DNA from: Cyclobacteriaceae bacterium
Lineage (GTDB): Bacteria > Bacteroidota > Bacteroidia > Cytophagales > Cyclobacteriaceae
Length of the DNA: 64,000 nt
Direction: 5' to 3'
Assembly: GCA_028285445.1 (NCBI GenBank)
Contig: JANQPQ010000043.1
Span: forward strand, 124,001-188,000
Positions 34,809-42,932 of the stretch are shown here, one piece after another. Positions within the stretch are counted from its first letter, which is position 1; each line of letters starts with the position of its first letter. Both the position numbers and the translations under genes were made by a program. The notes under the pieces are model-generated. The model was not told where the DNA came from and did not search any database. It worked only from the letters and a program-made list of their open reading frames with translations.

Positions 34809-35396
34809 CTAGAGAATTCTAAAACTGAGGAGTTGATCAGCCATAATTAGTATGGAGCTGAATACCATCACCATTACTACAGTGCCCAGTTGGAACTTCC
34901 AACTTAGATTATATTCCCTGGAAATTCTAAACACCAGAAAGAACAATAGTGCACTAACCAGGAAGGGTATGGTGTAAGTGCCCAGGCCTAGAAAGTTACT
35001 GATTCTGCCTTCATCGTTGGGGTTAATAATATTCATGAAACCGGCAAGAAGTCTCATGTAGAAGGGAATAAAGAGTAGCGGATAGAGATATTGGTTCCAG
35101 CCTTTTGATCTTAAAAACCAATAAGCACTTAACCCTTGCAGAACTGTCACGAGTGGACCAGCTGCAGAGATCCAGGTGGCGTGCCACCCGCTGGGTTTGT
35201 ATTCTCCAACCGGGAAGCTCTTGTTGAGACTCATCGCCGCCTCATATCCCAGGAGCTCGCTTGCTGCCCAATGCGCAAATTCATGAATGAGCCAGGTAAA
35301 AGCTACCGAGCCCAGAATAGCAAGAACGTAGTTGAAAGATATGCGTTTGTCTCGCATTGATTTCCTGGCAATTAGTTGAAATTGAAAAATCGCCAT
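34809..35396 (-). CDS. membrane HExxH metalloprotease-like protein (M50-like)
   Basis: 195 residues from the ATG at 35396; a TTG at 35465 overlapping the upstream stop, or an ATG at 35357, are alternatives. It has about five hydrophobic segments. In the first, WLIHEFAHWAASELLG carries the HExxH zinc motif inside a membrane helix, as in site-2 proteases. The third-ligand motif of M50 (usually DG) is not obvious; WISAAGPLVTVLQGLSAY gives the conserved GPL helix. IINPNDEGRISNFLGLG may supply an acidic ligand. It could be a metalloprotease or a related non-peptidase. It is convergent with the S41 gene, 15 bases apart. Confidence 0.75.
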   Translation of the reverse strand: MAIFQFQLIARKSMRDKRISFNYVLAILGSVAFTWLIHEFAHWAASELLGYEAAMSLNKSFPVGEYKPSGWHATWISAAGPLVTVLQGLSAYWFLRSKGWNQYLYPLLFIPFYMRLLAGFMNIINPNDEGRISNFLGLGTYTIPFLVSALLFFLVFRISREYNLSWKFQLGTVVMVMVFSSILIMADQLLSFRIL

Positions 35397-35461
35397 GGAA
35401 TAACCAAGATATTGCAACCATATCTGGCGGTAAGTACGGTGCGAAATTCTCCCGGCAAGAT

Positions 35462-36043
35462 TCAAGCAGCTCTAAGCTGCTTGAGTTTTCTTTTCAACCT
35501 AAAGGCAAAGAATGTTGGGACAAGCGCCAGAGCCAAACCAAACAAAAAGCCTTGCAGGGTAAACTTTAAAGTTTGTGGTGTATCTATATCATGGCGGTGA
35601 TTCCAAAACTCCACTATTTTACCATCTTCAATTCGGAAAACATTTATGATACTAATTGGCTCACGGGGCTCAAGGGCGATTTTGCCAAAGAGGGTTTTAG
35701 ATTTGAATGTTCCACCCCATCGGGTGGCTACCAGGTCCCCTTCGGCAATTTGAAAATCTATCTTACTATCAAAATCGCCGTGCTTCCAGAAGAAATCAGC
35801 AATATTCTTTTGCTCGATAGCAGGTTCTGTCACCCCCTTTCGATCTCCTATGTCATGCACAACGTAAGTGTCGGCCACATACTTATGATAATTATCAGTA
35901 TTGTTTGATAACCAGAGATCTTCATAGAATCCTCGGGCAATCGCTTTATTGGCTTCCAACCTCACCATTTCAAGGCTATCTGTTTGGGCCAAAGCATTGT
36001 TAAGAACAAGGCAGGCAAATGCGATAAGAGTTATGTTTTTCAT
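35462..36043 (-). CDS. SnoaL-like (NTF2-fold) protein with signal peptide and C-terminal membrane anchor
   Basis: 193 residues from the ATG that starts a signal peptide (LIAFACLVLNNALAQ); a GTG eight codons upstream is possible. Residues about 30-155 form a SnoaL-like domain: ARGFYEDLWLSNNTDNYHKY, VHDIGDRKGVTEPA, then INVFRIEDGKIVEFWNHRHD. The C-terminus holds one hydrophobic helix (FTLQGFLFGLALALVPTFFA) and a basic tail. SnoaL proteins are normally soluble, so an anchored secreted form is unusual. Its neighbour downstream is the membrane HExxH protein, possibly in one unit. Confidence 0.8.
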   Translation of the reverse strand: MKNITLIAFACLVLNNALAQTDSLEMVRLEANKAIARGFYEDLWLSNNTDNYHKYVADTYVVHDIGDRKGVTEPAIEQKNIADFFWKHGDFDSKIDFQIAEGDLVATRWGGTFKSKTLFGKIALEPREPISIINVFRIEDGKIVEFWNHRHDIDTPQTLKFTLQGFLFGLALALVPTFFAFRLKRKLKQLRAA

Positions 36044-36132
36044 GGGTGCAAAAGGTTGTTTAAGCACCCAAAACTAGTAGCGTGCTGGTTCGGCGCTTTA
36101 ATGCCTTTGGTCGAAAAGTTAGTGCGATAAGG

Positions 36133-37065
36133 CTAATTGCCAGCAGCAGAGGGCAACTGGCCATGATATTTCTTAAAAGCAGCGGAGAAGTTTGAGGGGT
36201 GCGAGAATCCCAGTTCATGACTTATTTCACTGGCGGTTCTTCCCGAGTTAATCTCTTTCTCAGCATACTCCATGCGGATCTTGTTGCGATATTCTCCTGG
36301 TGCTTTTCCGAAGATTTGCTTGAACAATGCCTTGAATTTACTCATGCCCATGTTGGCCATAGCGGCTAGCTCATCTAATCCGGTGGCAACTGCGAGAGGG
36401 TTTCTCAAATGAGTGGCAACCTTGAAAAGGTTAGAAATATCATCCGGGTGTAAGCCATCCAATCGCGCTTTATCGTGGTTGGCGATTTTTGCAAAGAAAG
36501 AGTTGAGGAAGTCCAAAGCCTTGCCATGACATTCCAGCTTATTGTCCATGGCGCCTAACGTATCAAGCAGCTTTCTCTCCAGGTTTTCATCTAAATCTTC
36601 ATAGATCAGACTACGTCTAAGCTGAGCTTCCTCTTCAATATTCTCAAAATATGAAAGCAGGAAGCTTCTATGAAAATGGAAAGAGGCTAACTCAGAGTCT
36701 ACGTTTGGTGGAATCGGGGTGGCAATTTCGAGCTCGGGCCCATAAACGAGAATGCCTATAGGTAAATACTTCTGAAATTCAATTTTCTTGTCACCAACGA
36801 ACTTCTCCTGTTTTACCATTGAAAGATTTATGTGGATAAGGTACCATTCAGAATCCACCGGGTTCCTGGAGATCATGTTGATCGGTACTCTAAACTGTGA
36901 CTTTTGGAAGTGATACAAAGCCACTTCACCCGGAAACTCCAGGTATCTCATTTGCCCTTCAATAATGTCTGGGTTTGGAATAAAACCTGTAGCTGTTTCG
37001 TTTAGATCTAAATAATTGTCAAACTGATCCTTCAGGTTTTTGGTGATGTCGAGTGTGATATCCAC
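36133..37065 (-). CDS. AraC-family transcriptional regulator
   Basis: 310 residues, start apparently GTG. The N-terminal ~200 residues resemble a cupin-type ligand domain (IPNPDIIEGQMRYLEFPGEV, EWYLIHINLSMVKQEKFV). The C-terminal domain has two AraC HTHs: LDELAAMANMGMSKFKALFK with QIFGKAPGEYRN, and TASEISHELGFSHPSNFSAA. It is 35 bases downstream of the serine hydrolase lipoprotein gene start region on the same strand reading order (hydrolase lies upstream in transcription? no: the regulator lies downstream of the hydrolase stop at 37101), so both may be in one leftward unit. Confidence 0.9.
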   Translation of the reverse strand: MDITLDITKNLKDQFDNYLDLNETATGFIPNPDIIEGQMRYLEFPGEVALYHFQKSQFRVPINMISRNPVDSEWYLIHINLSMVKQEKFVGDKKIEFQKYLPIGILVYGPELEIATPIPPNVDSELASFHFHRSFLLSYFENIEEEAQLRRSLIYEDLDENLERKLLDTLGAMDNKLECHGKALDFLNSFFAKIANHDKARLDGLHPDDISNLFKVATHLRNPLAVATGLDELAAMANMGMSKFKALFKQIFGKAPGEYRNKIRMEYAEKEINSGRTASEISHELGFSHPSNFSAAFKKYHGQLPSAAGN

Positions 37066-37100
37066 GTTAATATAGTTATCCTGGGCTTTTAGATGTCGGA

Positions 37101-38681
37101 CTACTCATTCGCCACAAACCACACAAATAACCGCTGCACTTTGGGTACTTTTTCCGGACTCAATGAGAAGAACACTCTTACAGTGCCATTTTCACCTTTC
37201 ATTTCAAATCTTCCCCTTAGCTGGTTGTAAGGATTAATATCTTCTACTGAAGTGATGGCTCCCGCTTGGGCCAGGACTTCCTCAATGGCAGCCTTGCGTT
37301 TTTCCCTTGACCTGTCGAGATATAAATTCTCCGCAATAATTTCCGCTTCCAATTGCTCATCCCAGTTTTGAATGAGGTCGGCAACTTGTTCTTGTCTTTT
37401 TCGCAGAATATCTGATATGGGCAATCGTCTTCGCTCAGGGTCAACCTCATCAAGTATCAATCTGCCAATAACTTCTCTCGTTGGCCAGGGGCTGGTATAA
37501 GTCAAATTACCAAAAGCCATGACACCAATGCCGTAATGGGGGAAGAAAGTATAATTGCTACCAAAACCAGGGAGGGCGCCGCCATGGGAAACAGCTACTC
37601 GTCCCTCACAATCTCTCACAATACTAAGGCCGTAGCCGTAGCCTGTCATGCTAGCGCAAGGCTCGTCTTTATAGTTGCGATTGTTGGCGTTGAGGCGCGG
37701 AAACTTTGGCGTGTGCATTTCCCGTAAAGTACTTCTCCTGACTGGGCCGTTATCAGCATCGTCTCGTGGAGGCCATGCCGACAGGTGGAAGCTCACATAC
37801 TTGCTAAAATCTTCAATGGTAGTAATTAGCCCTCCCATGGCCCCAAAGGAGCCATCATGCAGCATTGGTTCCAACTTCCATTGATCATCCTCCCAACGAT
37901 AGCCAATAGCCAATTCATCGGCTGGCACATCTTCATATTCCCAGTAGGTATTGTTCATTCCCAATGGCACAAAAATGTTCTCATTTATGTACTGCTGGTA
38001 GGGCTGCCCACTAACGCGACTGACAATGTTTCCTAAAAGTGCATAACCGGTATTACTATATTCATAGTAATAGGAGGGTGGATTTGAAAAAGAGATGCCA
38101 TCACTGACCAGGTCCATTAACATCTGGTCGGGCTCATCCAGTTGGCGATCGCCCCAGGGGTTGTCCTCTGGGAAGCCTGCTGTCATGGTTAGCAAGTTTT
38201 CTATGTCAATGGTTGGCGCATCTTTAGTGAGATACTGTAGTTGGCCTACCTCTGGAATGTATTTAACCACCGGCTCATCCAGCGAAAGTTTGCCCTCGTC
38301 TCGAAGCTTGAGAATGGCCATGGCTGTGAAGCTCTTTGTCATGGAGGCGATGCGGTAAACAGATTGGGTGGTAGAGGGGAGTTCCTTTTCAATATTCATA
38401 AGGCCGGCCGATCCTGATAGTACCAATTCCCCATCGACTACTATACCATAAGCCATACCTGGAATGTGTCTTTCTTCAATATGATTCTCTACCAACTGCT
38501 GCAGATCGGGTGCTATCGCTTTTATCTTCTCAGTGCGTGCGTCATTCTCAAAGGTTGCTGGTTTATAGCCCTCGCTAAATAGTTGCGGGGGCAAGGCTGC
38601 TTCTTCCGTTTGTGGTTGCGGAGTACAGGCCGCCCAGAACAAAATGGCTGTTAGCGGCATGTAGAAAATGGCAAGTTTCAT
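37101..38681 (-). CDS. class C beta-lactamase-fold serine hydrolase (lipoprotein)
   Basis: 526 residues. A lipoprotein signal (LTAILFWAACTPQPQ) precedes the catalytic domain. Motifs: ASMTKSFTAMA (SxxK), YEYSNTGYALLG (YxN) and AVSHGGALPGFGS as the third box. A C-terminal extension of about 130 residues follows, with charged helices (ILRKRQEQVADLIQNWDEQL) and a final beta-rich part (RGRFEMKGENGTVRVFFSLS), similar to accessory domains in other secreted hydrolases of this group. A peptidase or esterase role is more likely than beta-lactam breakdown. The AraC gene follows 35 bases downstream. Confidence 0.92.
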   Translation of the reverse strand: MKLAIFYMPLTAILFWAACTPQPQTEEAALPPQLFSEGYKPATFENDARTEKIKAIAPDLQQLVENHIEERHIPGMAYGIVVDGELVLSGSAGLMNIEKELPSTTQSVYRIASMTKSFTAMAILKLRDEGKLSLDEPVVKYIPEVGQLQYLTKDAPTIDIENLLTMTAGFPEDNPWGDRQLDEPDQMLMDLVSDGISFSNPPSYYYEYSNTGYALLGNIVSRVSGQPYQQYINENIFVPLGMNNTYWEYEDVPADELAIGYRWEDDQWKLEPMLHDGSFGAMGGLITTIEDFSKYVSFHLSAWPPRDDADNGPVRRSTLREMHTPKFPRLNANNRNYKDEPCASMTGYGYGLSIVRDCEGRVAVSHGGALPGFGSNYTFFPHYGIGVMAFGNLTYTSPWPTREVIGRLILDEVDPERRRLPISDILRKRQEQVADLIQNWDEQLEAEIIAENLYLDRSREKRKAAIEEVLAQAGAITSVEDINPYNQLRGRFEMKGENGTVRVFFSLSPEKVPKVQRLFVWFVANE

Positions 38682-38910
38682 AGCTATTGAATTTTGAGTT
38701 TTGGTCGTAAGAAAGACTAATAACCGATTAATTGGTTACTAAGTCAACAATAGATAGGTTTTGAGGCTGCCCCTTGTCCGTGCAGAGATTTTACTCTGCT
38801 GCCTTCGGTGGGTTAAGGATTTAACCTTAGAAACCACTATTGAATGTTATTATCAAAAAACCGCAATGGTTTCAGGCCCCTGTTTTTATCTTTAACTGTT
38901 AAATATTCTG

Positions 38911-41900
38911 ATGTCCACATTTGCTAAAACAGATATTGAACTACTAGATAAGGTCTCAATCACTTTATTAGCCAGCGTAGGGGTAATTATGGCCTCGACC
39001 TATATTATTCTGAACAGTGGCTATGTGGAGTATTGGGAGTTTGGAACATGGCACAACCTCTGGATTTTTGTTCTTTCCATAAGCGGCTGTTTTCTATTCA
39101 TCAATTACAGATTTGGAACAATAAACCGGCGCCGAAATTTCATTCAAACAAGACTATTCATTGTGGCGTTTTGGACCTCAGGTGTTGCATTGAATTCCTA
39201 TTTCAACCTCTATTCTCCATTAACTTGCGGTGAAGTAATAGCAGGGTACCTGGGGGGACTTGCCCTAAGTTATTTCCTGGGGTTACCCTACTACTTGGGC
39301 CAAAATAAAGTCAGGCCACGCCCTAATTTGCGATTACGCTGGATGGTACCGGTTGCACTGATTTTTTCCACCGCTGCAACTGCAGTGGTAATACTTAACG
39401 GTAACTACTTCATTGAGAATAAACCTGTGGTTTGGAGCCAGGTTGGACTAACCGCTGACGATTTTAGGGGGTACTCACATTTGTTCACAGACTACGATGC
39501 TGGCATTAGCTCAAAGGTCAAAATAAGGTTTGACTCGGGCTCAACTGATAGGGTAGTTGTTAGTGCCATTTGCAATACGAGATATTCATGGATAAACCCC
39601 GACTCCAGGGATAGCGAATCGCTACTAAGACATGAGCAATATCATTTCAACATCACTGAAGCCCATGCGAGAATGGCTCGCAAAATATTAAAACAGACGC
39701 CTAAGTCTGAAATTGATGGCAAATTTCTAATTGATCTGGAAGCAAAAATCCGCAATCAGAAAGATAAGATGCAAGATGCCTACGACTTGGAATCTGATCA
39801 TAGCATTATTACTGATAGGCAAAGGGAGTGGGAATACACGGTAGACAGTATACTGAATGAACACCTTTACTATGCAACTCCTACCGTGTACTTGCAAAGC
39901 AGCGATCAGTACTTTCGCAGAGTTCGAATTGATACTAAACATAAGATTGTAGGGCTCTACCCTATAAACGCTGGCGATACCACAAACACCGCCTACTACC
40001 ACATTCAGAGAAACGACCTTGGTAAAGTGGAGAGGGTGCGGTATTTCAGTTACGGCTCAAAAGCCATCGACTCCTACTTCGACTGCGCCACAGTGGAAGT
40101 TTCACATGCAGCTAACTCACAAACCTGGAAGTTCCTGGATGCCGAAGGTAAGCCGATAGCAAATGATTTAGGTTCCTATGGATATAGAATAACTGAGGAG
40201 CGGGGAGAACGCCGGCGTGATTTTCTAGATCGTAATTATGAAATCGCTACTAATTCACGAGGTTATGCCAGCAGAATCTATATACTTGACTCGCTGGCTC
40301 GGATGGCGACAACGAAATATCGGGACTTGGCGGGGCGATTTGTAAAGGACACTTACGGAGACTACCAAATAGTGCATCGGCTTAACGCTGATGGATTTAC
40401 GCTATCCAACCTTGGGTTAGATGCTGCCGGAAATCCAAAAGCGGATGTGTATGGAGTCGCCGAATACCGTTTTCAGTACGATGAGTTTGGTAATCGCACC
40501 AGGGCAGATCAATTTGATGTAAACGGCAGGCTGGTAGAAGATGAAGAGGGGGTAGCTTTCACGATAAGAGATTACGACGAATGGGGCAATAAGTCTTACG
40601 AAGCCAATTACGATGCGCTGGGAAATATCTCTGCAAAAGGCCTGGTGGCAGCCAAGACATGGGCCTATAATCGCAATAGGAATATTGTAAGAGTAAGTCA
40701 CCTCGATCTGGATAGTTTAATAACAGTGGATAAGGATGGCGTGGCATCGAAGTATTCCCGATACGACGATTACGGAAGAGTGGTGGAGGAATCTCAATAC
40801 GGCGCATCAAAAAATTTGGTTTTTGACGATTATGGCTTCGGTATTACCAGGTATAAAAGGGACTCCGTGGGAAGAATCATAGAGCGAACCAACTGGAATA
40901 GCTATGGTAGATACAATTACAACGGTGACGGAGCTTACATCGAGAAGTTTAGCTACACAGGGTCTAGTAGAGACGTTAACGAGGTCAGGTATTTAAACAC
41001 TGAAGACAGCCTGATTAATGGCGCCTTTGGTGATGCCATCGCGCGGTATAAGTATGATTCCGCAGGAAACTTGATTGAAGCCTCCTACTACGATTCGCTT
41101 GATAGACTAACACCAGTAGAGGAAGATGTCGCCGTGTTTCGTTATGAATACGATGAGAGAAACAACAAAACAAAAGCTTCATTTTACGACTCTACCGATC
41201 AATTAGCTAATGCAAATCAGGGTGTTGCCATTAACACCTATATCTACAACAAGAAGGGGCAGTCAATTTCCAGGAGCTACTTTGATAAATTCAACAGACT
41301 AAAAAGCTTTGACGGATATGGGCGAATTGACTGGAAATACGACGAGCGAAGTAATGAGACTGAAGTGAGATACTACGATGAAGACAACGAATTGATGGAT
41401 ACAGGCATGGCAATCAAAAAAATGCAATACGACCGTCATGACAACTTGATCTATCTCGCAAAATACAACTCTCGCATGGAACTGGTTGAAGGTGCTGCAA
41501 TTAACAGATGGTCATACAACGAAAAGGGGAAGATCCTGGAGAAATCCTACTACAATAGGTTTGGTGAGCCTACTAATGAAGACGGGATATTCAAACAAAA
41601 ATACACCTATGACAGCACCGGCAACAATGTGGTATCGGTCGCCTACTACAATGAACGAAACGAATTAACCTCAGGCCCCCAAGGTATTGCGTTGATAAAG
41701 TACAACTATGACAAGTACGGAAATACAACATTGATTGAGAACTATCATGAAGGGCTTAGCCTCACGAATGACACGCTGGGCATAGCAAGGGAGGAATATG
41801 ATTACCATCGGCTGGGAGCGTTATCAGAAAAACGGCTCTACCAATTTACAGGGAACTTAATAGAGGGTGCCGCTATTTACAAATGGAAACGGGACAAGGC

Positions 41901-42066
41901 TGGAAGATGGACTGAACAAACTTCATTTGATATGAATGGTGACTTTGCCAATGGAGAAGAAGGCTATGCCCTGCGCAAACGTTTATATGACCTGAATGGA
42001 AACGCCATTGAGCTGGAGGATTTAACAAAGGAGGAGTTGGATGGGAAACAACCAATAACCAATTGA
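38911..42066 (+). CDS. membrane protein joining a DUF922-like HExxH domain to ~17 YD-type repeats
   Basis: 1051 residues. Residues about 10-165 contain four or five transmembrane helices. Residues about 172-310 match the DUF922 pattern: WSQVGLTADDFRGY, then SLLRHEQYHFNITEAHAR with a zinc-type HEQYH at 241-245, then YDLESDHSIITDRQREW at 291-307, the usual YDxETxHG...QxxW block. This predicts a zinc peptidase. From about 330 to the end a ~32-residue unit recurs some 17 times, for example YRFQYDEFGNRTRADQFD and YKYDSAGNLIEASYYDSLDR. It is related in look to YD/RHS repeats, but no RHS core or C-terminal toxin is visible. The protein ends shortly after the last unit. The combination is unfamiliar to me. 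Confidence 0.85.
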   Translation: MSTFAKTDIELLDKVSITLLASVGVIMASTYIILNSGYVEYWEFGTWHNLWIFVLSISGCFLFINYRFGTINRRRNFIQTRLFIVAFWTSGVALNSYFNLYSPLTCGEVIAGYLGGLALSYFLGLPYYLGQNKVRPRPNLRLRWMVPVALIFSTAATAVVILNGNYFIENKPVVWSQVGLTADDFRGYSHLFTDYDAGISSKVKIRFDSGSTDRVVVSAICNTRYSWINPDSRDSESLLRHEQYHFNITEAHARMARKILKQTPKSEIDGKFLIDLEAKIRNQKDKMQDAYDLESDHSIITDRQREWEYTVDSILNEHLYYATPTVYLQSSDQYFRRVRIDTKHKIVGLYPINAGDTTNTAYYHIQRNDLGKVERVRYFSYGSKAIDSYFDCATVEVSHAANSQTWKFLDAEGKPIANDLGSYGYRITEERGERRRDFLDRNYEIATNSRGYASRIYILDSLARMATTKYRDLAGRFVKDTYGDYQIVHRLNADGFTLSNLGLDAAGNPKADVYGVAEYRFQYDEFGNRTRADQFDVNGRLVEDEEGVAFTIRDYDEWGNKSYEANYDALGNISAKGLVAAKTWAYNRNRNIVRVSHLDLDSLITVDKDGVASKYSRYDDYGRVVEESQYGASKNLVFDDYGFGITRYKRDSVGRIIERTNWNSYGRYNYNGDGAYIEKFSYTGSSRDVNEVRYLNTEDSLINGAFGDAIARYKYDSAGNLIEASYYDSLDRLTPVEEDVAVFRYEYDERNNKTKASFYDSTDQLANANQGVAINTYIYNKKGQSISRSYFDKFNRLKSFDGYGRIDWKYDERSNETEVRYYDEDNELMDTGMAIKKMQYDRHDNLIYLAKYNSRMELVEGAAINRWSYNEKGKILEKSYYNRFGEPTNEDGIFKQKYTYDSTGNNVVSVAYYNERNELTSGPQGIALIKYNYDKYGNTTLIENYHEGLSLTNDTLGIAREEYDYHRLGALSEKRLYQFTGNLIEGAAIYKWKRDKAGRWTEQTSFDMNGDFANGEEGYALRKRLYDLNGNAIELEDLTKEELDGKQPITN

Positions 42067-42074
42067 GACCATAT

Positions 42075-42104
42075 AATATAATTAATCGTATATTTAATTA
42101 TATT
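42075..42104. terminator. AT-only hairpin after the YD-repeat gene
   Basis: A perfect 11-base stem (42075-42085 with 42094-42104) built only of A and T, with an 8-base loop and a short T run after it. It may be a weak terminator or an operator for the next gene. Confidence 0.4.
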
Positions 42105-42127
42105 TTCACAATTGAAATATTACAGAA

Positions 42128-42388
42128 TTGTTAGCATTTGCAGGGACTCAGATAGCGGCTTCAATCGTAATTAACTGGGGAATTTTAATTCTGGTGTGGT
42201 TATTCCTCCTTTTCATAGCTGTACTTGTGGTAATGCTGGTTCAGCGATTGGTTTCTAAAAGAAACCCAAGGGCTCCGATTGTGTTTGATAAAATCGAAAA
42301 GCTTGAGAGTTTATCGCAAATGAAAGAGCGCGGTGATATAAACAAAGACGAATACAATAAACTGAAAGCCAAAGTGCTAAGTCCTTGA
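42128..42388 (+). CDS. small membrane protein with C-terminal SHOCT domain
   Basis: 86 residues; the start seems to be TTG because the hydrophobic helix (about 12-40) has no upstream ATG in frame. The C-terminal ~30 residues (EKLESLSQMKERGDINKDEY) form the short SHOCT motif, which is thought to mediate oligomerisation. It follows the YD-repeat gene by 61 bases and is convergent with the thioredoxin-like gene. The role is unknown. Confidence 0.7.
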   Translation: MLAFAGTQIAASIVINWGILILVWLFLLFIAVLVVMLVQRLVSKRNPRAPIVFDKIEKLESLSQMKERGDINKDEYNKLKAKVLSP

Positions 42389-42395
42389 ATCGCCT

Positions 42396-42842
42396 CTAAT
42401 TCGATTCCAAAATCTCTTCCAGTAACTCAATGAAACCTTCCGCAGTATTTGATGCCACATTCATTTGACCCAAGGCTTCGCCTTCAGCATTAAGCACCAC
42501 CATAGCTGGGAAGCCTTTGCTGGGATTGTATTTGGTCTGCAGTCGTTCATTGTGGGCTGCTAATTTGGGAGCCAATTTATTCTCTTCCTTGACCGGAAAA
42601 TCTACATAAAGCAGTACGAATTTCCCCTTAGCGAATTCCTCGAACTGTGGCGTTTCAATTAATGTAGTATCCAATCTGATACAGTTGCCGCACCAATCGG
42701 AACCAGTAAAACGCATGAGGATGTGTTTGCCGCTTTTCCGGGCTTCAGACTTGGCCTCCTCGAAATTGGTAAGCCATGCTAGCTCAGTGTCAGTTTGAAC
42801 AAGACCCATGATAAGGAAGGAGATTACCGTCAGCAATTTCAT
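42396..42842 (-). CDS. secreted thioredoxin-fold protein
   Basis: 148 residues from the ATG that starts the signal peptide (LLTVISFLIMGLVQTD); a TTG six codons upstream is the alternative. The active site is FTGSDWCGNCIRLDTTLIET, a CxxC inside a thioredoxin_7-type fold. FVLLYVDFPVKEENKL and NPSKGFPAMVVLNAEGEALG (with the cis-proline strand) are the other hallmarks. Such proteins reduce disulfides or support cytochrome or envelope protein maturation. It stands alone between a convergent gene and the alpha/beta hydrolase. Confidence 0.9.
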   Translation of the reverse strand: MKLLTVISFLIMGLVQTDTELAWLTNFEEAKSEARKSGKHILMRFTGSDWCGNCIRLDTTLIETPQFEEFAKGKFVLLYVDFPVKEENKLAPKLAAHNERLQTKYNPSKGFPAMVVLNAEGEALGQMNVASNTAEGFIELLEEILESN

Positions 42843-42932
42843 GCCAATTAATTTCTCCAACTATCAACAAATAGAACAGAGAGTTAACAGAATTAACCTT
42901 TGTTAATAGAAGTGGGTGACTTGTTTCCAGAA

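Noticed and set aside
28049..38681. True beta-lactamase resistance genes
   Set aside because: The three class C fold proteins carry SxxK and YxN-like motifs but have the third box of the H-x-G type and diverse extensions, typical of esterase or peptidase members.
38911..42066. Polymorphic RHS toxin
   Set aside because: Despite YD-like repeats there is no RHS core signature, no self-cleavage motif, no toxin domain after the repeats and no immunity gene next to it.
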